DNA of 11,239 nucleotides from JBECKR01 sp040235415 (GCA_040235415.1 JBECKR010000324.1:1-11239); one strand, 5' to 3'; positions 1-6,683 are shown, counted from the stretch's first letter. Notes: a model not told the origin generated them from the sequence alone. A program made the numbers and translations.

Positions 1-183
1 CAGCAGGCCCGACCGACCCCGCAGCAGCGACCGCAGCAGGCCCGTCCCGCCCCGAGCCGGCCGGCGCCGCGCCAGGCGGCGCCGCCGCGCTCGCGGGGCG
101 AGTCGAAGGGATCGTCGGGCGGCTCGAAGGGATCTTCGAAGGAATCGTCGTCGCGCGGCCGGGGGTCGCGCGGGAGGCGCTGA
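1..183 (+). CDS. C-terminal tail of an unidentified gene (5' end outside window)
   Basis: Frame 1 is open from the first base to a TGA at 181-183, giving the last 60 residues of a protein whose body lies upstream. The tail is low complexity: first Gln/Pro/Arg/Ala-rich with repeated QQARP units, then Gly/Ser/Lys/Arg-rich, ending RGRGSRGRR. No catalytic motif is visible. Basic disordered tails of this kind occur at the ends of bacterial DEAD-box RNA helicases and other RNA-binding proteins, so that is a guess from composition only. An intrinsic terminator about 60 bases downstream on the same strand supports this being a real gene end. The 11-base string CAGCAGGCCCG occurs at 1-11 and 34-44, the DNA counterpart of the protein repeat. 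Confidence 0.6.
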   Translation, partial: QQARPTPQQRPQQARPAPSRPAPRQAAPPRSRGESKGSSGGSKGSSKESSSRGRGSRGRR

Positions 184-222
184 GGCGATGACGAAGGTGG
201 TCCGGTAACCGGTTTCCCCCCC

Positions 223-954
223 TCACTCCGGTTTCCGGCGCGGGCCGGCGGATCGTCCGCCGGCCCGTTTTTTTTCGGGGCGGTCCGGCCGGGACCGGCC
301 CGCGAGCCGCAGGAAGGCGTCGATCACACGCCCGGAATCGCGCTCGAGGCGGGCGTCGATGTCGGCGAGCGGGATGCCGGCGCGTCCCGCGAACTCGCCC
401 CGCGCCTCGGGGTGGAACTGGACGCCGAAGATCGGGAGGTCGGCGTGCTCGAAGCCGTCGACGTCGACGCCGGGCCGGCGCGCGATCGCGCGGCAGGTCG
501 GCGGGAGCCGCGTCACGATCTCGCGGTGGCTCACGACGACGCGGAGGTCGGCATCGGGGAGTAGCCGCGAGCCGCGGATCTCGGAGATCTCGACCCCGAC
601 CCGCTTGGCGTGGTCGCGGGTCATGAACGCGACCTCGCCGCCGAGGAGGTGCGCGAGGAGTTGGTGCCCGTAGCACACGCCCAGGAGCGGGACCGCGGCC
701 GTCCCCGTCAGGACCGGCCGGAGCCAGACGGCGAGCGCGTCGGCCCAGGGAAGGTCGTCGTGCGGCGACGCGCGCGAGCCGAGGAGCACGATCCCGGCGA
801 GGTCGTACCCCGCCCCGGGGGCCGGACCGTCGCCGCGCAGCGCCGGCTGCCGAACGACGGTCTCTCCCGGCCAGCGCGCGGCGATTCCAGCCACCCCTTC
901 GGTTTCGGGTCGGTCCATCGACGGGTCGATCACGAGGAGGGTTCCCGAAGTCAT
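223..954 (-). CDS. Class I glutamine amidotransferase (GMP-synthase-like)
   Basis: A 243-residue protein of the triad (class I) GATase family, which hydrolyses glutamine and passes ammonia to a partner enzyme or domain. The nucleophile elbow is GVCYGHQ (Cys94) and the other triad members are His181 and Glu183 in FHPEA. The GSRASPHDD stretch (59-67) fits the oxyanion-side loop. It is a stand-alone amidotransferase with no synthetase domain, so the acceptor is unknown; the closest type is the GuaA-like 'GMP synthase-like' group of unassigned function. The start ATG at 954 overlaps the mpl stop in an ATGA arrangement and has GAGG five bases upstream, so translation is probably coupled to mpl. 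The last ~25 residues are a basic Arg/Lys/Gly-rich tail. Codons 228-238 coincide with the terminator of the gene on the other strand. It is the last gene of the operon. Confidence 0.85.
   Translation of the reverse strand: MTSGTLLVIDPSMDRPETEGVAGIAARWPGETVVRQPALRGDGPAPGAGYDLAGIVLLGSRASPHDDLPWADALAVWLRPVLTGTAAVPLLGVCYGHQLLAHLLGGEVAFMTRDHAKRVGVEISEIRGSRLLPDADLRVVVSHREIVTRLPPTCRAIARRPGVDVDGFEHADLPIFGVQFHPEARGEFAGRAGIPLADIDARLERDSGRVIDAFLRLAGRSRPDRPEKKRAGGRSAGPRRKPE
242..275 (+). terminator. Rho-independent terminator of the upstream + strand gene
   Basis: A perfect 11-bp GC-rich stem (242-252 pairing with 256-266, loop TCG) is followed by one G and a run of eight T at 268-275. This is a textbook intrinsic terminator for + strand transcription coming from the gene that ends at 183. 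It has no T-run on the other strand, so it should not terminate the converging operon. It lies wholly within the coding sequence of the opposing amidotransferase, and its T-run is read there as two Lys codons. Confidence 0.9.
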
Positions 955-2360
955 CGCGTCCTCGACCCGAGCCGCGCCAGGAGCTTGTCGTGCAGCCCGT
1001 CGAACCCGCCGTTCGACAGCACCGCGACGACCGCGCCGGGGGCGGCGTGCTCGGCGAGCCAGGCCGCGATGGTATCGGCGTCCTCGAGGAACCGCGCCGG
1101 GCGGCCGGCGGCCGCGATCGCGGCGGTCAGTCGGTCCGGGTCGAGGCGGCGGTCCTCGGGGATCTCGTCCTGGCCGTAGACCCGCGCCAGCACGACCTCG
1201 TCCGCGACCGCGAGCGCGTCCGGGAGGCGGTCCTGGAAGACGTTGCGGCGCATCGACCACGAGCGCGGCTCGAGCACGGCGTAGAGCCTGCGGCCCGGCC
1301 AGCGCTTGCGGATCGTCGCGAGCGTCGTGCGGATCGCCGTGGGGTGGTGCGCGAAGTCGTCGAGGACGAGCACGCCGCCGACCTCGCCGCGGACCTCGAG
1401 GCGGCGCTTGACGCCGCGGAAGCTCGAGAGACCGGCCGCGATCTCCTCGGCCGTGAGCCCCTGCTCGTGCGCCGCGGCGGCGACCGCGAGGGCGTTCAGG
1501 ACGTTGTGCTCGCCCGACATCGCGGTCTCGACGTCGGCGAACCGCTCGCCGTCGCGGAGAACGCGGAAGCGGCATCCGTCCTCGCCGTCGGCGACGTCGG
1601 CGGCGCGCCAGCGGCCGGAGGCGAGGCCGTAGCCCTCGACCCGCGACGGCGCCTTCGCGGTCACGCGGCGGGTGACCTCGCAGTCCTCATGGCGCACCAG
1701 GAGCCCGCGGCGCGGGACGATGTTCGTGAACCAGCGGAACGCGGTCTCGACATGCTCGAGGTCGCGGTAGATGTCGGCGTGGTCGAACTCGACGGTGCCG
1801 ACGAGGGCCGTGTCCGGGCGGTAGTGCATGAACTTCGGGCCCTTGTCGAAGAACGCGGTGTCGTACTCGTCCCCCTCGACGACGAACGCGGGGCCTCGTC
1901 CGACCGCGAACGAGCGCTCGAAGTCGAGCGGCACGCCTCCGATCAGGAACCCCGGCTCGCGGCCGGCGCGATGCAGGACCCAGGCGAGCCAGGCGGTCGT
2001 CGTGGTCTTTCCGTGCGTGCCCGCGACGACGATCGAGTGCCGCCCCTCGAGGAACCGCTCCGCGAGCACCTGCGGCATCGAGGCGTGCCGCAGGCGGCGG
2101 TCGAGGACCTCCTCCGCCTCGGGGTTTCCGCGGCGCACGGCGTTGCCGACGACCACGAGGTCGGGCGGCGGGTCGAGCCGCGCGGCGTCGAACCCGACGC
2201 CGACCTCGATGCCGAGCGACTCGAGCAGCGTCGAGGTCGGCGGGTACAGCGCGCGGTCGGAGCCGGTGACGCGACAGCCGCGCTCGTGCAGGAGCCCGGC
2301 GAGCGCGGCCATGCCGGTCCCGCCGATGCCGATGAGGTGGACGTGCTCGCGGGCGGTCAT
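951..2360 (-). CDS. mpl: UDP-N-acetylmuramate:L-alanyl-gamma-D-glutamyl-meso-diaminopimelate ligase
   Basis: A 469-residue cytosolic Mur-ligase-family enzyme that attaches recycled murein tripeptide to UDP-MurNAc using ATP, bypassing MurC, MurD and MurE. Domains in order: an N-terminal Rossmann-like UDP-binding domain starting HLIGIGGTGMAAL (8-20), a central ATPase domain with the P-loop GTHGKTTTT (114-122), the Mpl-typical stretch from EGDEYDTAFFDK (162-173) to EFDHADIY (191-198), and a C-terminal domain with FRGVKRRLE (314-322) and DDFAHHPTA (334-342). The segment around LEPRSWSMRRNVF (363-375) and the ending LSNGGFDGLHDKL separate it from MurC. Length is normal for the family. The start ATG at 2360 has a strong AAGGAGGG Shine-Dalgarno five bases upstream, in the 10-base gap after the AsmA-type gene. 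Its stop overlaps the start of the amidotransferase. Mpl implies a Gram-negative-type peptidoglycan recycling pathway with meso-DAP. Confidence 0.95.
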   Translation of the reverse strand: MTAREHVHLIGIGGTGMAALAGLLHERGCRVTGSDRALYPPTSTLLESLGIEVGVGFDAARLDPPPDLVVVGNAVRRGNPEAEEVLDRRLRHASMPQVLAERFLEGRHSIVVAGTHGKTTTTAWLAWVLHRAGREPGFLIGGVPLDFERSFAVGRGPAFVVEGDEYDTAFFDKGPKFMHYRPDTALVGTVEFDHADIYRDLEHVETAFRWFTNIVPRRGLLVRHEDCEVTRRVTAKAPSRVEGYGLASGRWRAADVADGEDGCRFRVLRDGERFADVETAMSGEHNVLNALAVAAAAHEQGLTAEEIAAGLSSFRGVKRRLEVRGEVGGVLVLDDFAHHPTAIRTTLATIRKRWPGRRLYAVLEPRSWSMRRNVFQDRLPDALAVADEVVLARVYGQDEIPEDRRLDPDRLTAAIAAAGRPARFLEDADTIAAWLAEHAAPGAVVAVLSNGGFDGLHDKLLARLGSRTR

Positions 2361-2370
2361 CGACCCTCCT

Positions 2371-4026
2371 TCAGTGCTTCTTGCCGAACAGGCTCCGGAG
2401 GCCCTCGCGGATCCGGTCGCCGAGCCCCTCTTCGAGGATGCGCTGCAGGTCGAGGACCACCTGGGGACGCGACAGGTCGCCGCGGACCTGCACCGGCAGT
2501 GTCATACGACCGTCGCGTCCGACCCGGAACTTGAGCTGCGGCAGGCGCTCGAGCGCCTGCGCGGTCAGGCGCGGCGACAGCGACGCGACGACGTCGAGAT
2601 CGAGACCCCCGTCGAACCGCAGGTCGCCGTTGCCGTCGAGGTCGAGGTCCTCGGAGCGGAACTCGAGGTCGTCGGTATGCGCGCGGCGGTCGCGGACGGT
2701 GAAGCTCGCACCGAGCCGCTCGAACGGCGTCTCGCCGCGCTTCGCGTCGGCGTTTCCGGCCTCCGCCAGGATCGCGGAGAGCTGCTCGGCGAGGCCCGCT
2801 CCCGCGAGTCGGCCGTCCTTGACCTCGAGGCGACCGTCGCCCACGACGGTCGCGTCCGGGGCGTCCGTGCCGGCGCGTCCGCGGACGTCGAGCTCGAGCT
2901 CGGCGGTGCCGTACACCGTCTTCGGGAGCTGCGGCGCGAACGCCGAGAGCAGCTCGTCGAGCCGCACCCCCGTGACGCGGTCGTCGAGGTGGAACGGGAC
3001 CTCGGGCCGCTCGGTTTCGACGCTCAGCGTGCCCTCGTGTCGGCCGCCGTACAGCTCGAAGTCGGCGCGCTCGAACCGGATCCGGCCGTCGCGGTAGCTC
3101 ACCCGCGAGCGGATCGCCGTCAAGTCGAGGCCGTGGAACCTCCCGCGCTCCGCCTCGATCGTGCCGTCCGCGCGGATCGGCACGGCCGGCGCCGGGCCGA
3201 CCCGCGTCTCGGCCGCGAACGCCGCCGGGAACAGCCCGCCCGAAGCGCGCGGGGCCACGGCCGGGGGCACGACGCCCGCCATCGCCGCGAGCTCGTCGAA
3301 GTCGACGAACGGCGTTCGCACCGCGAACTCCACGCGGGTCTCGGAGGGGCGCAGCGTCGCCTCGACGGTTCCCGTGGCCGAGGTCCGGCCGAATTCCGCT
3401 TCGGCTTCCGCCGTCGCCCGGAAGTCGCCGGTCTCGATGCCGGTCACCGCTCCCTTCGCCGAGATCCGGCCCGGCCCGACCGGCCCGGAGAGCGACCGTA
3501 GGTCGAGTCGGTCGCCGTCGACGCGGGTGTCGAACCGAAGGTCGACCTGCGCGCCGCCGAGCGAGTCGAGGCGGCCGCGGAGGACCCCCTGGGACTCCAG
3601 CGTGCCGCCGTGCTCCCGGCGGAGCGACGCGCGCAGCGCGAGACCGGAGGCGAGCGTCGTCGAGTCCTGCCGCACGGTGCCGTCGCGGAACGAGATCGAG
3701 CGGACGTCGACGTCGCCGGAGAACAACGGCCGGATGGCGACCCGCAGCCGGACATCGTGCGCGCCGGCGGTCGGCCCGGGGCCCGCGGCGGGATCGATCG
3801 GGGGTCCGACCTCGAGGCTCTCGGCCCGGAGGCCGACCCCCCACCCCAGGCTCAAGGACAGCGGCCCGAGGACGACCCGGCGGCCGAGCACGTGGGTCAG
3901 CTGCTCCTCGACCTCGGGGCGCCAGCGGTCGGCGTCCACGAATCGCGGGATCACGACCGCCGCCACGACCAGCAGTCCCGCGAGAACGACCGCCGCCAGG
4001 AGGCTGCGCCGCAGAAAGGTCTTCAT
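2371..4026 (-). CDS. AsmA-family envelope protein
   Basis: A 551-residue protein with a short basic N-terminus, one hydrophobic segment (about residues 7-27), and then the AsmA N-terminal signature: VDADRWRPEVEEQL (30-43), LGRRVVLGPLSLSL (47-60) and GLRAESLEVG (65-74). The rest is long, beta-rich and repetitive (FRDGTVRQDS, YRDGRIRFERADFELYGG, LEVKDGRLAG), typical of AsmA repeat-beta-groove proteins. The C-terminus (about 460-551) has the LRFDGGLDLDVVASLSP and PVQVRGDLSRPQVVLDL patterns found at the ends of AsmA-family proteins. AsmA-like proteins are inner-membrane anchored with periplasmic bodies, and several members (TamB, YhdP, YdbH) take part in phospholipid transport to the outer membrane. 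The exact role here is not known. The start ATG at 4026 shares its A with the TGA of the patatin gene (TGATG), which fixes the start and suggests termination-reinitiation. Confidence 0.88.
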   Translation of the reverse strand: MKTFLRRSLLAAVVLAGLLVVAAVVIPRFVDADRWRPEVEEQLTHVLGRRVVLGPLSLSLGWGVGLRAESLEVGPPIDPAAGPGPTAGAHDVRLRVAIRPLFSGDVDVRSISFRDGTVRQDSTTLASGLALRASLRREHGGTLESQGVLRGRLDSLGGAQVDLRFDTRVDGDRLDLRSLSGPVGPGRISAKGAVTGIETGDFRATAEAEAEFGRTSATGTVEATLRPSETRVEFAVRTPFVDFDELAAMAGVVPPAVAPRASGGLFPAAFAAETRVGPAPAVPIRADGTIEAERGRFHGLDLTAIRSRVSYRDGRIRFERADFELYGGRHEGTLSVETERPEVPFHLDDRVTGVRLDELLSAFAPQLPKTVYGTAELELDVRGRAGTDAPDATVVGDGRLEVKDGRLAGAGLAEQLSAILAEAGNADAKRGETPFERLGASFTVRDRRAHTDDLEFRSEDLDLDGNGDLRFDGGLDLDVVASLSPRLTAQALERLPQLKFRVGRDGRMTLPVQVRGDLSRPQVVLDLQRILEEGLGDRIREGLRSLFGKKH

Positions 4027-4994
4027 CACTCCACGCACAGGCTCATCGCGTCCGAACGAAGGTACAGCTCGGCCAGCCTCTTTCCCAGCCGCGGACGGAC
4101 GAGCGAGCGCCACCGCTCTTGGCGGACGACCTCGCGGATCTGGGGAAGGGCGTTCGAGGCGGCCTCGTCGCCGGCGGCGATCGAGCGGTCGACGTCGCTG
4201 AAGTCGGCCCAATGGGTCGCCTTGACGTCCGGCTCGATGACGACGTCCGCCAGGACGCGCGTGTACCCCATGAGCACCGAATCCTTGATGGCGTTCGCGC
4301 GCAGCATGACGTCGATCCCGCGGCGGTAGTCGCGGGTGTCCTCGAGGTCCGCCGAGATGTCGACGGCGACGACGACGTCGGCCCCCATGCGATACGCCGG
4401 CAGGACCGGCATCTTGTCGATCCAGCCGCCGTCGATCAACACGCGCCCGTCGATCGTGACCGGCGGGAGGATCCCGGGGATCGCGGAGCTCGCGGTCACC
4501 GCCTTGCGCAGCGACCCGTGGCCGAGCACGACCTCGCGACCGTCCTCGAGATCGACCGCGACGGCGGCGAAGGGAGTGCGGCACTCCTCGATGCGGACGT
4601 CGGGCAGCATCGCCGCCATGGTCGCGGCGAAGCGCTCGGCGGACAGGAACGACGGCCGGAGCGTCGACATCCCGTAGACGATCCCGCGCTTGACGAGGTT
4701 GCCGACGGAGTACAGCAGGCGCCCGCGGCGGCGCTTGCTCTCCGAGAGGAACGCGAGGCGGTTGCGCTCGAACGCGTCGCCGGTCAGCACCTCGCGCACG
4801 CGCTGCTCGACGACCGCGATGTCGCCGGTGGCGGCGTAGGCGCCGCCGACGATCGCGCCCATGCTCGTGCCGGCGATGAGGTCGATCGGGATCCCCTCAC
4901 GGACCAGCGCCCGGAGCACACCGACGTGCGCGAGGCCGCGGGCGGCACCGCCCCCGAGCGCGAGGCCGACCTTGAGCTTCCAGGGGGGTCGCAT
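4026..4994 (-). CDS. Patatin-like phospholipase (RssA/YchK type)
   Basis: A 322-residue serine hydrolase of the patatin family, predicted to cleave acyl esters of phospholipids. All parts of the Ser-Asp dyad are present: the oxyanion-hole motif GGGAARG (14-20), the nucleophile elbow GTSMG with Ser44, and the catalytic Asp188 in IDGG. The pattern ASSAIPGILPPV (168-179) is typical of bacterial one-domain patatins. No signal peptide is visible, so it probably acts in the cytoplasm or on the inner face of the membrane. The frame stays open upstream to 5063, but the ATG at 4994 is preferred: it overlaps the stop of the preceding gene (TGATG), has GGGAG at normal spacing, and puts GGGAARG near the N-terminus as in the family. 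Its own stop overlaps the AsmA-type start. Confidence 0.93.
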   Translation of the reverse strand: MRPPWKLKVGLALGGGAARGLAHVGVLRALVREGIPIDLIAGTSMGAIVGGAYAATGDIAVVEQRVREVLTGDAFERNRLAFLSESKRRRGRLLYSVGNLVKRGIVYGMSTLRPSFLSAERFAATMAAMLPDVRIEECRTPFAAVAVDLEDGREVVLGHGSLRKAVTASSAIPGILPPVTIDGRVLIDGGWIDKMPVLPAYRMGADVVVAVDISADLEDTRDYRRGIDVMLRANAIKDSVLMGYTRVLADVVIEPDVKATHWADFSDVDRSIAAGDEAASNALPQIREVVRQERWRSLVRPRLGKRLAELYLRSDAMSLCVE

Positions 4995-5668
4995 CAAAAC
5001 TCCCAGCGCACCCGCGAGGTCGTGACGCTCCCGGGCTCGATCGCGACGTCCGCGACCGTCCAACGCTCGGGGCAGCCGTCGGCGGCGGGCTCCCGCACCA
5101 GCGTCCAGTCGAGCGTCACGGTCTCGAGGACCTCGAGCTCCTCGGAGGCGGGACGTGCCGGGATGACCACGCGGTCGATGACGCCCGGCGGCGTTCCGGC
5201 GAGGTAGAACGTGGTGCCGGGAGTGAGCCCCGAGATGTCGATCGAGCCGTAGGCGAACCGCACCGGGGTCGTCGCGCGGAGGGCGTCCTTGCCGGCCGGC
5301 TCGATGCGGTCGACGGTGTAGAACGTTCCCTTACCGAGCGTGAAGGTCTTCGCGAGGACGATCCCGCTCTCGGCGAGATCGACGTGGCCGCGGTCGCGGC
5401 CCTCCATGTAGGCGCGGAACTCCGAGCGCGCCCAGCGCGCGAACGCGTCCCGGCGAACGTCCGGCTCCGTCCCGAGATCGGCCGAGCCCGCGGCTCCCGC
5501 CGAGAGGCAGAACAGGGCGTCGAGGTCCTCGAGCTGGACGGCGTCGAAGTACCGCCGGAGCGCGTCCGCGACGTCCGCCCGGGGCGGCCCGCACGCGATC
5601 GCGGCCGTCGCGGCCGCGACGACGGCGGCGACGAGCATGCTGCGCCGGGTTCTCGGGCTCGGCCCCAT
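4994..5668 (-). CDS. Small secreted protein, probable lipoprotein, function unknown
   Basis: A 224-residue protein, first gene of the five-gene operon. The N-terminus has a basic region (PRTRR), a hydrophobic Ala/Val core (11-24) and Cys26 in AIACGPP, a weak but acceptable lipobox. It is therefore probably an exported lipoprotein, although cleavage by signal peptidase I cannot be excluded. The start of the mature part (DALRRYFDAVQLEDLDALF, 35-53) resembles the opening helix of NTF2/SnoaL-like folds; this is a loose impression. The remainder (FYTVDRIEP, ATTPVRFAYGSIDISGLTPG, VTLDWTLVREP) looks beta-rich. No enzymatic motif is recognised. The start ATG at 5668 has GGAG five bases upstream, and the stop overlaps the patatin start. 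The operon position suggests an envelope role. Confidence 0.75.
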   Translation of the reverse strand: MGPSPRTRRSMLVAAVVAAATAAIACGPPRADVADALRRYFDAVQLEDLDALFCLSAGAAGSADLGTEPDVRRDAFARWARSEFRAYMEGRDRGHVDLAESGIVLAKTFTLGKGTFYTVDRIEPAGKDALRATTPVRFAYGSIDISGLTPGTTFYLAGTPPGVIDRVVIPARPASEELEVLETVTLDWTLVREPAADGCPERWTVADVAIEPGSVTTSRVRWEF

Positions 5669-5707
5669 CGGGTCTCCGGCGGCTCCACGCCGGGAGCCGA
5701 CCGCTCG

Positions 5708-5713
5708 ATTCTA
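5708..5713 (-). promoter_or_regulatory. Candidate -10 element of the five-gene operon (TAGAAT)
   Basis: Read on the minus strand the hexamer is TAGAAT, an AT-rich island in very GC-rich DNA, 40 bases before the lipoprotein start. A start of transcription near 5701 would leave a leader of about 30 bases with the GGAG Shine-Dalgarno. No recognisable -35 lies at 16-18 bases. Predicted from sequence only. Confidence 0.5.
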
Positions 5714-5745
5714 CCGCGCTCGCTCGCGATGCCGGCCGCGCGGCG

Positions 5746-5751
5746 TACAAT
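5746..5751 (+). promoter_or_regulatory. Candidate -10 element of the methyltransferase gene (TACAAT)
   Basis: TACAAT lies 21 bases before the proposed ATG at 5773, back to back with the TAGAAT of the opposite unit (32 bases between them). Transcription would begin near 5758, giving a very short leader if translation starts at 5770 or 5773, or about 54 bases if it starts at ATG 5812. No convincing -35. Confidence 0.5.
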
Positions 5752-5772
5752 GGGCGCGGGAAGACGCGCGTG

Positions 5773-6546
5773 ATGCCGCAACGGACCGTTCGGAAGCGCC
5801 GAGGTGCGACGATGCTCCCGATGCTGCTCCTGATCGCGGCGAGCGGCGCGGCGGCGCCGGGCTGCGGAGGAGCCGGTGACGGCGGGGCGGCGCCCCCGCG
5901 CTCGTCGGAGGACGACGTCGCGGCCCGCGCCCGGATGGTCGACGACCAGCTCCGCGCCCGCAACATATCGGACGCGGCGGTGCTGGCCGCGATGGGAACC
6001 GTTCCGCGGCACCGCTTCGTCCCGGCCGCTCAGGCCGCGAACGCGTACGCCGACCACCCGCTGCCGATCGGCGAAGGCCAGACCATCTCGCAGCCGTACA
6101 TCGTCGCGCTGATGACCGAGCTGGCGTGGCCGGGAGCCGGCAAGCGCGTGCTCGAGATCGGAACCGGCTCGGGCTACCAGGCGGCCGTGCTGTCGTCGTG
6201 CTTCCGGGAGGTCTACACCATCGAGATCCTACCGGAGCTCGGCCGCCGGGCGGAACGGCTGCTCGCCGAGCTCGGATACGACAACGTCCACGTCCGGATC
6301 GGCGACGGTTACGACGGCTGGCCCGAGCAGGCGCCGTTCGACGCCATCGTGGTCACCGCGGCCCCCGAGACGATCCCCCGTCCGCTCCTGGAGCAGCTCG
6401 GACCGGACGGCCGGCTCGTGATCCCGGTCGGCCGGGGCAGCCAGGACCTCGTCGTCGTCACCCGCGTCGGCGACGGCTTCCGCCGCCAGATCGTCACCGG
6501 CGTGCGCTTCGTCCCGATGACCGGCAAGGCGGAGCAATCAAAATGA
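5773..6546 (+). CDS. pcm: Protein-L-isoaspartate O-methyltransferase with export-like N-terminus
   Basis: SAM-dependent repair enzyme that methylates L-isoaspartyl residues in damaged proteins. From the ATG at 5773 the product has 257 residues. The Pcm fold begins near residue 52: ARMVDDQLRARNI (53-65), VPRHRFVP (77-84), LPIGEGQTISQPYIVA (97-112, substrate region), SAM motif I VLEIGTGSGYQAA (126-138), then YTIEILPEL (148-156), RIGDGYDGWP (175-184), FDAIVVTAAP (189-198) and the closing VRFVPMTG (244-251). The extra N-terminus has five basic residues (RTVRKRRG), a hydrophobic stretch (14-29) and Cys31 in APGC, resembling a signal peptide with an imperfect lipobox. The start is uncertain. GTG 5770 is in frame. 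ATG 5812 has a GAGG at seven bases but would remove the basic region. The stop is one base before the palindromic array. Confidence 0.9.
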   Translation: MPQRTVRKRRGATMLPMLLLIAASGAAAPGCGGAGDGGAAPPRSSEDDVAARARMVDDQLRARNISDAAVLAAMGTVPRHRFVPAAQAANAYADHPLPIGEGQTISQPYIVALMTELAWPGAGKRVLEIGTGSGYQAAVLSSCFREVYTIEILPELGRRAERLLAELGYDNVHVRIGDGYDGWPEQAPFDAIVVTAAPETIPRPLLEQLGPDGRLVIPVGRGSQDLVVVTRVGDGFRRQIVTGVRFVPMTGKAEQSK

Positions 6547-6547
6547 C

Positions 6548-6619
6548 GGGGACTGTCCCCGCAGGGGACTGTCCCCCTTCCGTCGTTTCGGGGACTGTCC
6601 CCGCAGGGGACTGTCCCCC
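6548..6619. repeat. REP-like palindromic array: two copies of a 30-bp unit
   Basis: The 13-bp perfect palindrome GGGGACTGTCCCC occurs four times: 6548-6560, 6564-6576, 6590-6602 and 6606-6618. Palindromes 1/2 and 3/4 are separated by GCA, and both pairs are followed by another C, so a 30-bp unit (6548-6577 and 6590-6619) is exactly duplicated around a 12-base spacer. In RNA or single-stranded DNA each pair folds into a 13-bp stem with one T-T mismatch and a GCA loop. It begins one base after the pcm stop and ends 20 bases before the proS -10. It has no T-run, so it is not a classical terminator, but it may stabilise the pcm 3' end or impede polymerase. Such hairpin pairs resemble REP/BIME elements that can be moved by RAYT (Y1) transposases; none is encoded here. 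Confidence 0.9.
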
Positions 6620-6639
6620 TGCTTCTTCGACGAATCCGC

Positions 6640-6645
6640 TATAAT
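6640..6645 (+). promoter_or_regulatory. Candidate -10 element of proS (TATAAT)
   Basis: A perfect consensus TATAAT lies 38 bases before the proS ATG, predicting a leader of about 30 bases. The -35 position at 17 bases of spacing would fall at the end of the last palindrome (about 6617-6622) and is not consensus, so the repeat array borders or forms the upstream promoter half. Confidence 0.6.
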
Positions 6646-6683
6646 CCGCCGCCCCGACCGATGTCGATCCGATAGGTGCACGC

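Noticed and set aside
209..236. Direct repeat CCGGTTTCC at 209-217 and 228-236
   Set aside because: Too short and GC-biased to separate from chance; no symmetric or transposon-related structure around it.
954..1575. N-terminal extension of the amidotransferase to 1575
   Set aside because: The extension is Arg/Pro/Gly-rich noise inside mpl; the ATG at 954 with GAGG and the ATGA overlap is the natural start.
990..2534. Long + strand open frame opposite mpl
   Set aside because: Arg/Asp/Val-rich low-complexity translation with no family motif; it is the mirror of a confidently identified gene in very GC-rich DNA.
1828..3501. Long + strand open frame opposite mpl and the AsmA-type gene
   Set aside because: Crosses a gene boundary on the other strand, has no recognisable domain, and its composition matches an antisense shadow.
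4995..5063. 23-residue N-terminal extension of the patatin
   Set aside because: Overlaps the lipoprotein gene, is not patatin-like, and the ATG at 4994 has a Shine-Dalgarno and a TGATG junction.
6548..6619. CRISPR array or classical terminator at the palindromes
   Set aside because: There are only two 30-bp units with a 12-base spacer and no cas genes nearby, and no T-run follows the hairpins, so neither call fits.
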